Below, one piece after another: positions 1 through 7,135 of a stretch of 42,803 bases of DNA. The position numbers and the translations under genes were made by a program. Position 1 is the stretch's first letter. Every line of letters starts with the position of its first letter. The notes below the pieces were generated by a model. The model did not search any database and had not been told where the DNA came from. It saw only the letters and a program-made list of their open reading frames with translations. The stretch covers positions 1 to 42,803 of the forward strand of contig DUDC01000026.1 of NCBI GenBank assembly GCA_012959465.1. The letters are read 5' to 3'. Source of the DNA: Planctomycetaceae bacterium. Lineage in GTDB: Bacteria > Planctomycetota > Planctomycetia > Pirellulales > Pirellulaceae.

Positions 1-2
1 AA

Positions 3-73
3 AGCGGGTGAAGGGTATCGAACCCTCGTCTTCAGCTTGGAAGGCTGTGGCTCTACCATTGAGCTACACCCGC
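3..73 (-). tRNA. tRNA-Gly (anticodon TCC)
   Basis: The reverse complement folds as a standard tRNA. The seven-base acceptor stem GCGGGTG pairs with CACCCGC, the D arm contains AGCTCAATGGTAGAGC, and the T arm carries GGTTCGATACC. The anticodon loop is CTTCCAA, so the anticodon is TCC and the tRNA reads GGA glycine codons. The discriminator base is T and no CCA is encoded. It is the last tRNA of a Thr-Tyr-Gly cluster read leftwards out of the window. Confidence 0.95.
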
Positions 74-199
74 AGGGAAAAACGCCCCGATCTCTTGGTC
101 GACTTGGGCCGTTTTTCCTTGCTTCCTTTATTTCTTATTTCTATTCTGAATATTCTTGTCTGTTACTATCTACTAACTGGTTATTGCCGATTCCCATAA

Positions 200-281
200 T
201 GGGGGGTGCAGGATTCGAACCTGCGAAGGCGCTGCCATCAGATTTACAGTCTGACCCCTTTGACCGCTCGGGAAACCCCCC
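200..281 (-). tRNA. tRNA-Tyr (anticodon GTA)
   Basis: The reverse complement gives an 82-nt type II tRNA with a long variable arm, as expected for bacterial tyrosine tRNA. The acceptor GGGGGGT pairs with ACCCCCC, and CCCGAGCGG follows in the D arm. The anticodon loop CTGTAAA sets anticodon GTA, and the T loop is GGTTCGAATCC. The discriminator is A, as usual for tRNA-Tyr. It is the middle gene of the cluster. Confidence 0.95.
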
Positions 282-350
282 TGTTTGATCAGTCAGAACT
301 TGCGACTTCAGCCGCAAAAAACGCCATTTTGCCTGCGTCGTCGGTCGTGG

Positions 351-423
351 AGCCAGCGGAGGGATTTGAACCCACAACCTGCTGATTACAAATCAGCTGC
401 TCTGCCAATTGAGCTACGCTGGC
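351..423 (-). tRNA. tRNA-Thr (anticodon TGT)
   Basis: The reverse complement folds as a 73-nt tRNA. The acceptor GCCAGCG pairs with CGCTGGC, and the anticodon stem GCTGA/TCAGC encloses the loop TTTGTAA, giving anticodon TGT (threonine, ACA). The T arm reads GGGTTCAAATCCC. It is the promoter-proximal gene of the cluster. Thr-Tyr-Gly tRNAs ahead of tuf are a long-conserved bacterial arrangement, so an EF-Tu gene is expected just past the left edge; that is inference. Confidence 0.95.
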
Positions 424-452
424 GATTATGCTCATCATCACCAAAACAGGCT

Positions 453-480
453 AATATACCGAAAGGCATTTGCCTTGCAA
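453..480 (-). promoter_or_regulatory. Sigma-70 type promoter of the tRNA operon
   Basis: On the minus strand TTGCAA (475-480) is followed after 16 bases by TATATT (453-458). These match TTGACA and TATAAT at four and five of six positions. Transcription would start near 446, about 23 bases before the 5' end of tRNA-Thr, which suits a stable-RNA operon. Confidence 0.7.
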
Positions 481-627
481 TACGAACTAACATGAAAAAC
501 AGTGCCCGCCGATGGGAAAGTCTTTCCTGCCACCTCGAGTCGTGACGAGTCCGCAAAACGGCCGGAGATGAATGAGTCGAATCCCCCGTGACGGCGGGCG
601 ATCACCGTCGACTTCGGCCTCGATTTG

Positions 628-2298
628 TCATTGGAGTTCGCTGGGCAACTCCATATCGCTCTCCTTGGCCGCTTGCCGCAGCTTGTTGAGGGCCCTGGCC
701 TCGATCTGACGAACTCGCTCCTTCGTGACACCCATTTCCGCACCCACTTGCTTCAGTGTTTGAGGCTCTTGCGAGTAGTCCAGCCCGTAGCGGCTGACGA
801 TGATCTGCTGCTCGCGGTCGTCCAGGCAAGCGAGAATGCGATTCACTTGAGCCGTGCGAAGTTGCTGGTCCCGCTCCAACTCCCACTGGTCCGAACGCCG
901 GTCTTCCTTCGCGCCAAATAGCTCCTCCTGGCTGGTGCGGAATCGATCACGGTACTTAAACTCAACCGGAATGGTCCGAGCAAAGTTCTTCATGATCGCC
1001 CAGCTGGCATACGTGCTGAACTTGTTGCCACGCGAGTAGTCGAATTTCTCGACAGCGCGGATCAGCGACATGTTGCCATCACTCACCAGAGTGAAGAAAT
1101 CGTCCGTTGCCGACACGTGCCGCTTGGCGATCGACACAACCAAACGCAGGTTCGACTGAACAATGATGTTCTTCGTCTCGACAACTTGTTCGTACAACGG
1201 TTCGATCTCGCCCATGATCTTCGTCTTGGGCTTTTTCGAGTTGAGCTGATCCCGCAACTGGCTGGCTTGATACTTCAAGAAGTTGAACTTGCGAAAGAGA
1301 TGATACTCCTGCTCTCTTGTCAGCAACGGCACGTCGTACAACGACGCCAAGTAATGCGGTAAGTCCCCTGGAGGTTTGGTTTTACGCTGAGTCTCTACCT
1401 GAGGCATCGGCGTGAGGATGCTCTTTGATGCCTGCCGCCGCTCAAATTCTTCGTTGTGCATGAAGTCCAGCGGCAACTCGGCAATCCGTGTTGCCCGTAC
1501 TTCATTCACTACGCGGTAGACCGCGGATCGCGCCCGGTTGTATTGCTTGGCGATCACTTCGATCGGCTCGCCCCGACGGTATTGCTGGTAGATCTGGTGC
1601 TTCGCCTCATCCTTCAACGGACCTGAGTGGTTCGGGAAAATGGCCAAATCGGGTTGTTTCTTGTCGAACTGCTTCAGCGTGTAACGAATCGTCTCCACGC
1701 TGCGGTTCATCTGGTTGGCCACCTGTCGCGTGATTTCGGAGAGATTGCCACCAGCTCGAGCCAACCGGCGGGCGCGGTCGACAATCTCGTCCCGCTCTTG
1801 CTCAGTCAGTTGGCTGAACCGTTTGCCGCGCTTCACTCGGTCCAAATTCCGGTTCACGAACCGCTCGACGCTGCTGTGTAGGAACCCGACCCGTTTGCGG
1901 CCGTCCACGATGAATCGTCGACTGACCAGACCCTGTTCGCGCCAACGGGAAATCGTCTTCGTCGAGACGTTCAGCATCTTGCCGAGCTGCTCGACCGTGT
2001 GCACCGGTTCGCTCACATCCTCGACGCGAATGTCCGCGGAATCCGAAACATCCTCGACAAACAGACGCAGGTCGTGCCGCGCCTCGGTCCCGGACACCGT
2101 CAAATTCGGACTCTGCTCCGGACGGTACTTGGTAATGCGGAAGCATAGGTAGTCGCACGAGTAAACACGCAGAGGATCGATTTCAACGATCAACTGCTCC
2201 GCACGCTCCATCTGTTCCAGCTTCTTATCGCGAGGAGCAAAGCGGACCTGCTGGTCACGCAGTTGTTTCATGGTCGAGCTGTTATATTCAGTATGCAT
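628..2298 (-). CDS. Sigma-70 family RNA polymerase sigma factor with HTH-rich N-terminal extension
   Basis: This 556-residue protein directs RNA polymerase to promoters. The C-terminal 240 residues are a clear sigma-70 core. A region 1.2-like segment spans about 312-345. Region 2 spans about 383-440, with LRLVVSIAKRHV, DGNMSLIRAVEKFDYSRG and FSTYASWAI. Region 4 spans about 490-545, with LKQVGAEMGVTKERVRQIEA. Region 3 is short. The first 300 residues are unlike RpoD. They hold a MerR/excisionase-like helix-turn-helix at about 98-135 (VEQLGKMLNVSTKTISRWRE) and two further HTH-like stretches near 185-212 and 245-275. The start at 2298 is preceded by GAGG four bases upstream; ATG at residue 10 is an alternative. 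It stands alone, downstream of the tRNA promoter and read in the same direction. It is probably an alternative or group 2 sigma factor typical of planctomycetes rather than the housekeeping one. Confidence 0.9.
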   Translation of the reverse strand: MHTEYNSSTMKQLRDQQVRFAPRDKKLEQMERAEQLIVEIDPLRVYSCDYLCFRITKYRPEQSPNLTVSGTEARHDLRLFVEDVSDSADIRVEDVSEPVHTVEQLGKMLNVSTKTISRWREQGLVSRRFIVDGRKRVGFLHSSVERFVNRNLDRVKRGKRFSQLTEQERDEIVDRARRLARAGGNLSEITRQVANQMNRSVETIRYTLKQFDKKQPDLAIFPNHSGPLKDEAKHQIYQQYRRGEPIEVIAKQYNRARSAVYRVVNEVRATRIAELPLDFMHNEEFERRQASKSILTPMPQVETQRKTKPPGDLPHYLASLYDVPLLTREQEYHLFRKFNFLKYQASQLRDQLNSKKPKTKIMGEIEPLYEQVVETKNIIVQSNLRLVVSIAKRHVSATDDFFTLVSDGNMSLIRAVEKFDYSRGNKFSTYASWAIMKNFARTIPVEFKYRDRFRTSQEELFGAKEDRRSDQWELERDQQLRTAQVNRILACLDDREQQIIVSRYGLDYSQEPQTLKQVGAEMGVTKERVRQIEARALNKLRQAAKESDMELPSELQ

Positions 2299-2847
2299 TT
2301 CGCCTCTTCCTCATCCACTGGTCGAGTCAATGCGGATTCCTTGCGATTGCCAATCGCCCGCGTTGATTCTGGCGTGGGCTCCTTCGATCGTCCTGGATCG
2401 TCTCCCTGTTTGCTTCCGACACGCTTTCAACGGCCTCGTAGTGTTCTACGGCCTCAACGACCGGCTGGTTTGCGTGTCACTTCACGTTGCGCTCCATTAT
2501 CCAGTTGGTTTTGGGCATGTTACGCCGAATTGGCACAATCCGACTCGACTATCTTTCAACAACGCAATTAATGGGCCAAATTCTACGAAAATTCTGGTTT
2601 GCCCCCTTGACTCTCTCCGTTTTTGCCTCACGCGTACAAAACGCTTCCTACCCCAAATACAACTCAAAAAGGCTCCAGGTTTCACTAACCCCGGCGTAAC
2701 GGACGGTCGAATGTCAATTTAGGGCGCTTTTGGCGACCTTTTCTTACGGTTTTGACTCCTTTGTTTTCCTCAGCAAGCCCACTGTCGGCGGGAATCCTCC
2801 TGATTCGCCATCGCCGCCGTGCATCACTTTGACCCCCGAGTGTCATC
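2299..2847. other. 549-bp intergenic region, no supported gene
   Basis: This divergent region lies between the sigma factor (leftward) and an exported protein (rightward), so it must hold both promoters, but I cannot fix either. A small hairpin lies at 2432-2453 (GGCCTCGTAG, loop TGTT, CTACGGCC, with one bulged T). The stretch from about 2550 to 2720 is more AT-rich than the flanks. Short ORFs here overlap in several frames and carry no recognisable motif. Confidence 0.5.
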
Positions 2848-4239
2848 ATGTTGTTCGATTGGAAAAAGTCGATCTTGATCGCCTTATTCGTTGTTCTGTT
2901 TGTCCCAGCTCTCAACCTGCAGTCTCAAAATGAGGCGCGGTGCGGTGAAATGCAACAGATACAGCTGATGCACCCTCCTAAAGAGGGGGAATGCCAGCGA
3001 GTTCGTTGTGCGATGCGCGTCCGTGGCCACTTGCTTGTCAATTCAGCGGACACGTCCAAAGAGACTCGATTGCCACTCCAGGTTCACGGCACGCTGGAAT
3101 ACCACGAGCTGTTACTCGATCAGTCGGCTCAGCGTTCAGCGAGGCATTACGATCAGACGCAGGTGACGATCACGGTAGGCAGTCGAACGAATCGATCGAC
3201 TCTGCCCGACGACCAAAGTTGCGTCGGATGTCAGTTCGTCGATGGACAAATCGAGTGGGTCTCGGCGGGCCGCCCATTATCAGAGCAGGAGCGAGACCTG
3301 ATCGACCTACAAGGCAACTCCCTGTTACTACCGCAACTGATTCCCGATCGACTCACTCGTGGACAAACATGGCCCGTCGACAAGAGATTGGCTGGTGCCC
3401 TGTTGGGAGTCGACACTTCGATCGACTGTACGCTGGTTGCGCATTTGGTATCGGCCGATTCCCGTACGGCGATTATCGAGATTACTGGGCGTCTCATGGG
3501 CGGGGTCGACGGTGTTCGGACCGAGATCGATCTCGAGGGTAAATTGACGGTCGACATGTCATCGCGATCCGTTCGTTCACTGGAACTCAACATCGATGAA
3601 AAACGGGCTGTTAGCGATGGTCAGCCTGGATTGGACGTCGCCGCGCACTTGTACCTTGAACTTGCGCCGGCTGAAGTCCCGCAGTCGCTCGGCGAAGACC
3701 GCATTGCCGTCCTTCGCGATCTTGCCAGCGGATTGTCGCCCGGTTTTCTACGCTTCGAAAGCGAACTGCTCGGCGTGCGTTTGCTGCATTCCAAAGACTG
3801 GAAGGTGGTTCTCAGCCGCTACGACGTGGCCGTCTTGCGTCAGCTGGAGAGTGGCGAATTGATCGCCAATATGACGATCAACTCACTGCCGAACAGTCCA
3901 CCGACAAAACAACTCGCCATGTCCTCGTTTCAGTCGGAGATTGAAAAGTCATTGGCCAAGTTCAGTGGCCAAATGCTTGAAGCGACCGAGTCCAAAAACG
4001 AAAATGATGTCCGCGTGCTGCGAGTGACCGCGGCAGGTGCCATCGAAAAAGTCTCGCTATACTGGATCTACTACCACTTATCGGACGCCAGCGGCCGGCG
4101 GGCATCGGTCGTCATCTCGGTCGAGTCAGACAAGATCGAACGCTTTGCCGCAGGCGAACGTTCCTTGATTGCGACCTGGAAGTTTGTCCCTCGCGCCGAT
4201 CGGCCGGAAAAAACAGCTCGCCGCAACGACGACGAATGA
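2848..4239 (+). CDS. Exported protein of unknown function
   Basis: The 463-residue product begins with a signal peptide: a lysine-containing n-region (residues 1-7) and a hydrophobic core ILIALFVVLFVPAL, with cleavage probably before residue 30. The middle (about 30-270) is beta-rich, with paired phrases such as LPLQVHGTLEYHELLLD and EIDLEGKLTVDMSSRSVRSLEL. These suggest a duplicated beta-sheet domain of the kind used for measuring or binding. The last 160 residues start with LLHSKDWKVVLSRYDVAVLRQL and end with IATWKFVP, and resemble the PsbP/DcrB-like fold; that is a weak inference from pattern only. I recognise no catalytic motif. The Shine-Dalgarno sequence is weak. It is the only gene on this strand between the sigma factor and the tandem repeat, so it is probably monocistronic. 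Confidence 0.8.
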   Translation: MLFDWKKSILIALFVVLFVPALNLQSQNEARCGEMQQIQLMHPPKEGECQRVRCAMRVRGHLLVNSADTSKETRLPLQVHGTLEYHELLLDQSAQRSARHYDQTQVTITVGSRTNRSTLPDDQSCVGCQFVDGQIEWVSAGRPLSEQERDLIDLQGNSLLLPQLIPDRLTRGQTWPVDKRLAGALLGVDTSIDCTLVAHLVSADSRTAIIEITGRLMGGVDGVRTEIDLEGKLTVDMSSRSVRSLELNIDEKRAVSDGQPGLDVAAHLYLELAPAEVPQSLGEDRIAVLRDLASGLSPGFLRFESELLGVRLLHSKDWKVVLSRYDVAVLRQLESGELIANMTINSLPNSPPTKQLAMSSFQSEIEKSLAKFSGQMLEATESKNENDVRVLRVTAAGAIEKVSLYWIYYHLSDASGRRASVVISVESDKIERFAAGERSLIATWKFVPRADRPEKTARRNDDE

Positions 4240-4628
4240 TACATAGGCCGGCCTGTGTCGCTTACTTTCCTGCTCCTGCTCCAACCGCCTTTGGCGGTGC
4301 GAACGGAATGAATTGGGTGCGTGTGGTGTTGGTCAGGTAGTTGCCAAACCCCAAATTCACCGGCACGGGGCCGTTGGGGCTCGACAGTATTCAACACCGC
4401 AGCTCCGAATTCCCGATCCGATGCGCCTCGGCATTCGTTCGAAAGCGGAGGCCTCTTGTGCAGCGAATGTCGTTTTCTATAGTTTGAATTACGTCCGTTA
4501 CCTCCCACCGAGGCCCGAACCGAGGCCCGAACCGAGGCCCGAACCGAGGCCCGAACCGAGGTCGCGACGTGTGGTGGCAAGAACGAGAGCTGGGGAACGA
4601 ATTACCAGTCAGACGGAGGAGGAAAACA
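4240..4628. other. 389-bp intergenic region with hairpins and a tandem repeat
   Basis: Right after the preceding stop there is a loopless imperfect palindrome at 4241-4258 around GGCCGGCC. A tight hairpin follows at 4284-4298 (ACCGCC, loop TTT, GGCGGT). Neither has a T-tract, so a termination role is uncertain. A 12-bp tandem repeat follows at 4507-4561. Open frames crossing this region arise because the repeat unit is a multiple of three and so stays open in all frames. Confidence 0.5.
4507..4561. repeat. 12-bp tandem repeat, 4.6 copies
   Basis: The unit ACCGAGGCCCGA is repeated four times without a mismatch and then partly a fifth time (ACCGAGG). It lies 68 bases upstream of the ATG of the small membrane protein, so it would fall in that gene's leader or promoter. 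Perfect identity of the copies suggests recent slippage or variability between strains. Confidence 0.9.
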
Positions 4629-5006
4629 ATGGAGACGCAATATGCTCCCCTCATTCGTTGGGCACTGGATGCGGCAGTGTTGTTCGTGTTCGCCGCCATC
4701 CTGGCGATTCCAACGATCCTAGGATTATCGGTCACGTGTTATTCACTGTTCGCCATTGGGTACGCGATCGGCTGTTTGGCACTACCGTTTCTCACGTGGG
4801 GACGCGTCTTTCCTGCGCCGCGGCGCGCGGAACGGCGTGAACTAGAAACACTCTGCATTCGACGATGCCGAATATGGGACATCGTCTACACGGTCAATGG
4901 AACACGATACTTGTTACCACAATTCGTGGCCACGATCGGCTGGGTCATCTTGGTGGTCACCGTAGCGATGATTGCCGTGTTCGTTCGCCACGTCGCCAAT
5001 GGGTAG
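4629..5006 (+). CDS. Small membrane protein of unknown function
   Basis: The 125-residue protein has three probable membrane segments: residues about 12-33 (LDAAVLFVFAAILAIPTILGL), 36-56 (CYSLFAIGYAIGCLALPFLTW) and about 98-120 (VATIGWVILVVTVAMIAVFV). Between the second and third lies a basic, arginine-rich stretch (PAPRRAERRELETLCIRRCR) that should face the cytoplasm. I chose the start at 4629 because GGAGGAGG ends just seven to eight bases upstream; a longer reading frame from 4569 would bury that ribosome site. No family is recognised. It converges with the M48 protease gene, leaving only 42 bases between the two stops. Confidence 0.7.
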   Translation: METQYAPLIRWALDAAVLFVFAAILAIPTILGLSVTCYSLFAIGYAIGCLALPFLTWGRVFPAPRRAERRELETLCIRRCRIWDIVYTVNGTRYLLPQFVATIGWVILVVTVAMIAVFVRHVANG

Positions 5007-5048
5007 GTGGAAAATGCGTAAGGGATGGTGATTAACAATCGGACTCGG

Positions 5049-5915
5049 CTACCTCAGCAGTGCCCGGTTGGTGTTCGAGTGCCTGGTCGGCGCTTCGGTT
5101 GGTGTTTTTCCCGCGACATGAATTGGTTCGCCGTAGCCGAATTTATAAACGACCATGTTGTAAATTGCCGACGCATTCTCCAGTTGCTCTCTCAATTGCT
5201 CGGCCCGTCTCAATTCGGAAGGGTGCGTCGAGAAAAACTCGGGAGAATTCGGTCCAGAGGCGTCGGCAAATCGCTCCCAGAATTCCGGCGCGACGGTGGG
5301 GTCGTAGCCGGCTTTTGCCATCAGAATGAGCCCGATTTCATCGGCCTCGGATTCATGTTTTCGACTGTACGGCAGCAACACACCGTACTTGGATACTAAT
5401 CCGTATGCCTGGTGAATTCGTTGCTGCGTTGCCAGCTCGCGATCCTTGGAGAAGTAGTTCACTACGTTGCTGAAGCTATTCGTTACATATTCGTGTGTCA
5501 TTCGCTCCCCACCATGTCGGGCCAGCGCATGCGCCACTTCATGCGCGACGACGATTGCCAATTCAGCTTCGTTATGGCAAAGTGGGAGCAGCCCTTCATA
5601 GACACCTACTTTGCCGCCGGGCAAGCAAAACGCGTTTTGATCCGGCGATGCGATGACTCGAAACTCCCACTCGAAATCGGGATGTTCCACGACCGCAGAA
5701 ATCCTCTGGCCAATTTGATTTACCAGTCGAATTGCCGTCTGGTCTGTCGACATTGGCTGTTCAGCCAAGATGTCGCGATAGGCCGTTTCGCCAAGCGCTA
5801 CCTCGTAGCTCTGTGGCAAAATGACAAACTGCTTTCGTCCAGTCACTGGAACAGATTGACAGCCACAAACGCAGACTGCGGTTAACAGCAATAGGATGAA
5901 ACCCGCCCAGTTCAT
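5049..5915 (-). CDS. M48 family zinc metalloprotease, lipoprotein
   Basis: This is a 288-residue periplasmic endopeptidase. The N-terminus is a lipoprotein signal: a hydrophobic stretch FILLLLTAV followed by a lipobox ending in Cys19. The zinc site HEVAH is at residues 125-129, with the third ligand in ESEAD at 188-192, and the family phrase STHPSELRRAEQL follows near 229. Members of this group (LoiP/BepA/YcaL-like) degrade or help fold envelope proteins and often act in quality control. GAGGAG lies seven bases upstream of the ATG, a good ribosome site. The C-terminal 40 residues past the THPS motif are not conserved in the family as far as I can see. The gene appears monocistronic. Confidence 0.93.
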   Translation of the reverse strand: MNWAGFILLLLTAVCVCGCQSVPVTGRKQFVILPQSYEVALGETAYRDILAEQPMSTDQTAIRLVNQIGQRISAVVEHPDFEWEFRVIASPDQNAFCLPGGKVGVYEGLLPLCHNEAELAIVVAHEVAHALARHGGERMTHEYVTNSFSNVVNYFSKDRELATQQRIHQAYGLVSKYGVLLPYSRKHESEADEIGLILMAKAGYDPTVAPEFWERFADASGPNSPEFFSTHPSELRRAEQLREQLENASAIYNMVVYKFGYGEPIHVAGKTPTEAPTRHSNTNRALLR

Positions 5916-6304
5916 ACGGCACTCCTCGAAGAGAGAACATCGTGGTGCCGGAGGATAGTAAATGGTAGGAGTCGTGGGTAGGTCAGTTCCTCGCGACTAG
6001 GTAACCCGAAGCGTCAGCGAGGGATTGGGCAGATTGCAGCCCTCGCTTACGCATCGGGCTACGAACTCAGCGCAGTACTAGGAAATATTTCCAAAATTCT
6101 TCCAAAGCCCGGTGCGTGTAGCACTTAGAGGGAATAGTGCAATGGGATGCTGACGACAACATGTCACCTTAAAAACAGAAAATGGGCGCGGAGATTTGAC
6201 GACGACGTCTTCGTTGCAATGCTAGGACGTGACGGCCAATGGGTGGCCGGCAACTGCTTGCGAAAACGGGCGGTTGTACGAATCGATTGCGAAAGGAGTC
6301 TCCC
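5916..6304. other. 389-bp divergent intergenic region
   Basis: The region separates the leftward protease gene from the rightward PEP-CTERM gene. Its main content is the 62-bp inverted repeat at 6001-6062, annotated separately. A weak hairpin, GCACT with AGTGC, lies near 6120-6140. No convincing promoter hexamer pair and no coding region are visible. Confidence 0.5.
6001..6062. repeat. Long imperfect inverted repeat (REP-like)
   Basis: Two 23-base arms (6001-6023 and 6040-6062) pair at 20 of 23 positions around a 16-base loop, with core arms GCGT-AGCGAGGG on one side and CCCTCGCT-ACGC on the other. I recall very similar palindromes scattered between genes of Pirellulales genomes, so this is probably one copy of a dispersed REP-like family. 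It sits between divergent genes, so it is not an ordinary terminator. Confidence 0.75.
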
Positions 6305-7135
6305 ATGTCAGCGGTTCGAGTTTTGTTTGTGTTCCTGGCGTTTGGATGGTCGACCAAGACAAGCTGGGCCGAGATCATTGTGCCTCATGGAACGTGGTCG
6401 GCGGTGATTAATTTCGAGGAGACCGTGGTGGACGCGAATCGAGGGCGGTTTGCCGGGAAGGGGATTGCCGCTTCGCCTGGTGACGGACAGTTGGATTCGG
6501 ACAGTTGGATGTTTGCTGGATTCAGTGACGGCGATAGTGTCATCGGTCAAAACTCAAGCAGTGGCGACCTTGCTCGCGGCATTCACTCGGGAGGCGTGAG
6601 GTCGGGGGGGCTCTACGCATTTGAAACGTCTGCATTGAATCGAGTGTTGGGCGTTCAGGCTACCGGCAGCGACTTTAGTCCAGGCTGGATTCAGTTGTCG
6701 ATTGCTACTTCGATGGCCGAACGGCTTTGGGAGCTTTCGTTTGATTGGTGGGTGTTCAATGACAAACCTCGGAGCACTCTATTGCAAACTGAAATATCCA
6801 TCGATGGGATCTTGTTCACCGCTCTCCCTGCTGCCGAATGGACGACGCCGTTACTACCTTCCGCATCTCCGCTGTGGCGACGCCATTCACGCCTTATTGG
6901 ATTTGACTTTGATGCCGCGCCGACCAATCTGTGGGTTCGCTGGAAGGTGAGTGACTTTGCTGGCAGCGGTAGTCGGGACGAATTTGGAATCGACAACATC
7001 CGAATTCATGTAGGGGCCGTTCCTGTGACGGTACCGACGCCCGAACCGACATCGGGTGGAATGCTGGCCTCTCTGATTGTCGCGGTAGTCGCCTACCGTT
7101 ACGTCTTGGCCACATTCCGCAATCGTTGTCGATGA
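6305..7135 (+). CDS. Exported PEP-CTERM protein
   Basis: The 276-residue product has a signal peptide (VRVLFVFLAFGWSTKTSWA, cleavage about residue 22). Its C-terminus is a PEP-CTERM sorting signal: PTPEPTSGG at about 242-250, then a hydrophobic segment MLASLIVAVVAYRYVLA, then a basic tail RNRCR. Such proteins are processed by an exosortase and sent to the surface or outside. The body is beta-rich and ends with SGSRDEFGIDNIRI, a phrase common in planctomycete jelly-roll-like domains of this class. I set the start at 6305 because AAGGAG lies about seven bases upstream; a frame open from 6239 has no ribosome site. The last 37 bases overlap the 3' end of the convergent kinase gene. The ligand is unknown. 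Confidence 0.85.
   Translation: MSAVRVLFVFLAFGWSTKTSWAEIIVPHGTWSAVINFEETVVDANRGRFAGKGIAASPGDGQLDSDSWMFAGFSDGDSVIGQNSSSGDLARGIHSGGVRSGGLYAFETSALNRVLGVQATGSDFSPGWIQLSIATSMAERLWELSFDWWVFNDKPRSTLLQTEISIDGILFTALPAAEWTTPLLPSASPLWRRHSRLIGFDFDAAPTNLWVRWKVSDFAGSGSRDEFGIDNIRIHVGAVPVTVPTPEPTSGGMLASLIVAVVAYRYVLATFRNRCR

Noticed and set aside
2607..2640. TTGACT and TACAAA as a promoter for the gene at 2848
   Set aside because: The spacer is 22 bases, too long for sigma-70, and the site is over 200 bases from the ATG.
2270..2722. 150-codon plus-strand frame in the intergenic region
   Set aside because: No ribosome site, no recognisable motif, and it overlaps the start of the sigma factor gene on the other strand.
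4241..4258. Palindrome around GGCCGGCC as a terminator
   Set aside because: It has no loop and no T-tract; noted within the intergenic entry only.
4507..4561. Possible CRISPR array
   Set aside because: The units are 12 bp, directly adjacent and without spacers, and no cas genes are present.
4313..4840. Open frame of 175 codons with a PRPEP repeat
   Set aside because: It is open only because the 12-bp repeat keeps all frames open; it overlaps the better-supported membrane protein with a strong ribosome site, and the opposite strand is equally open.
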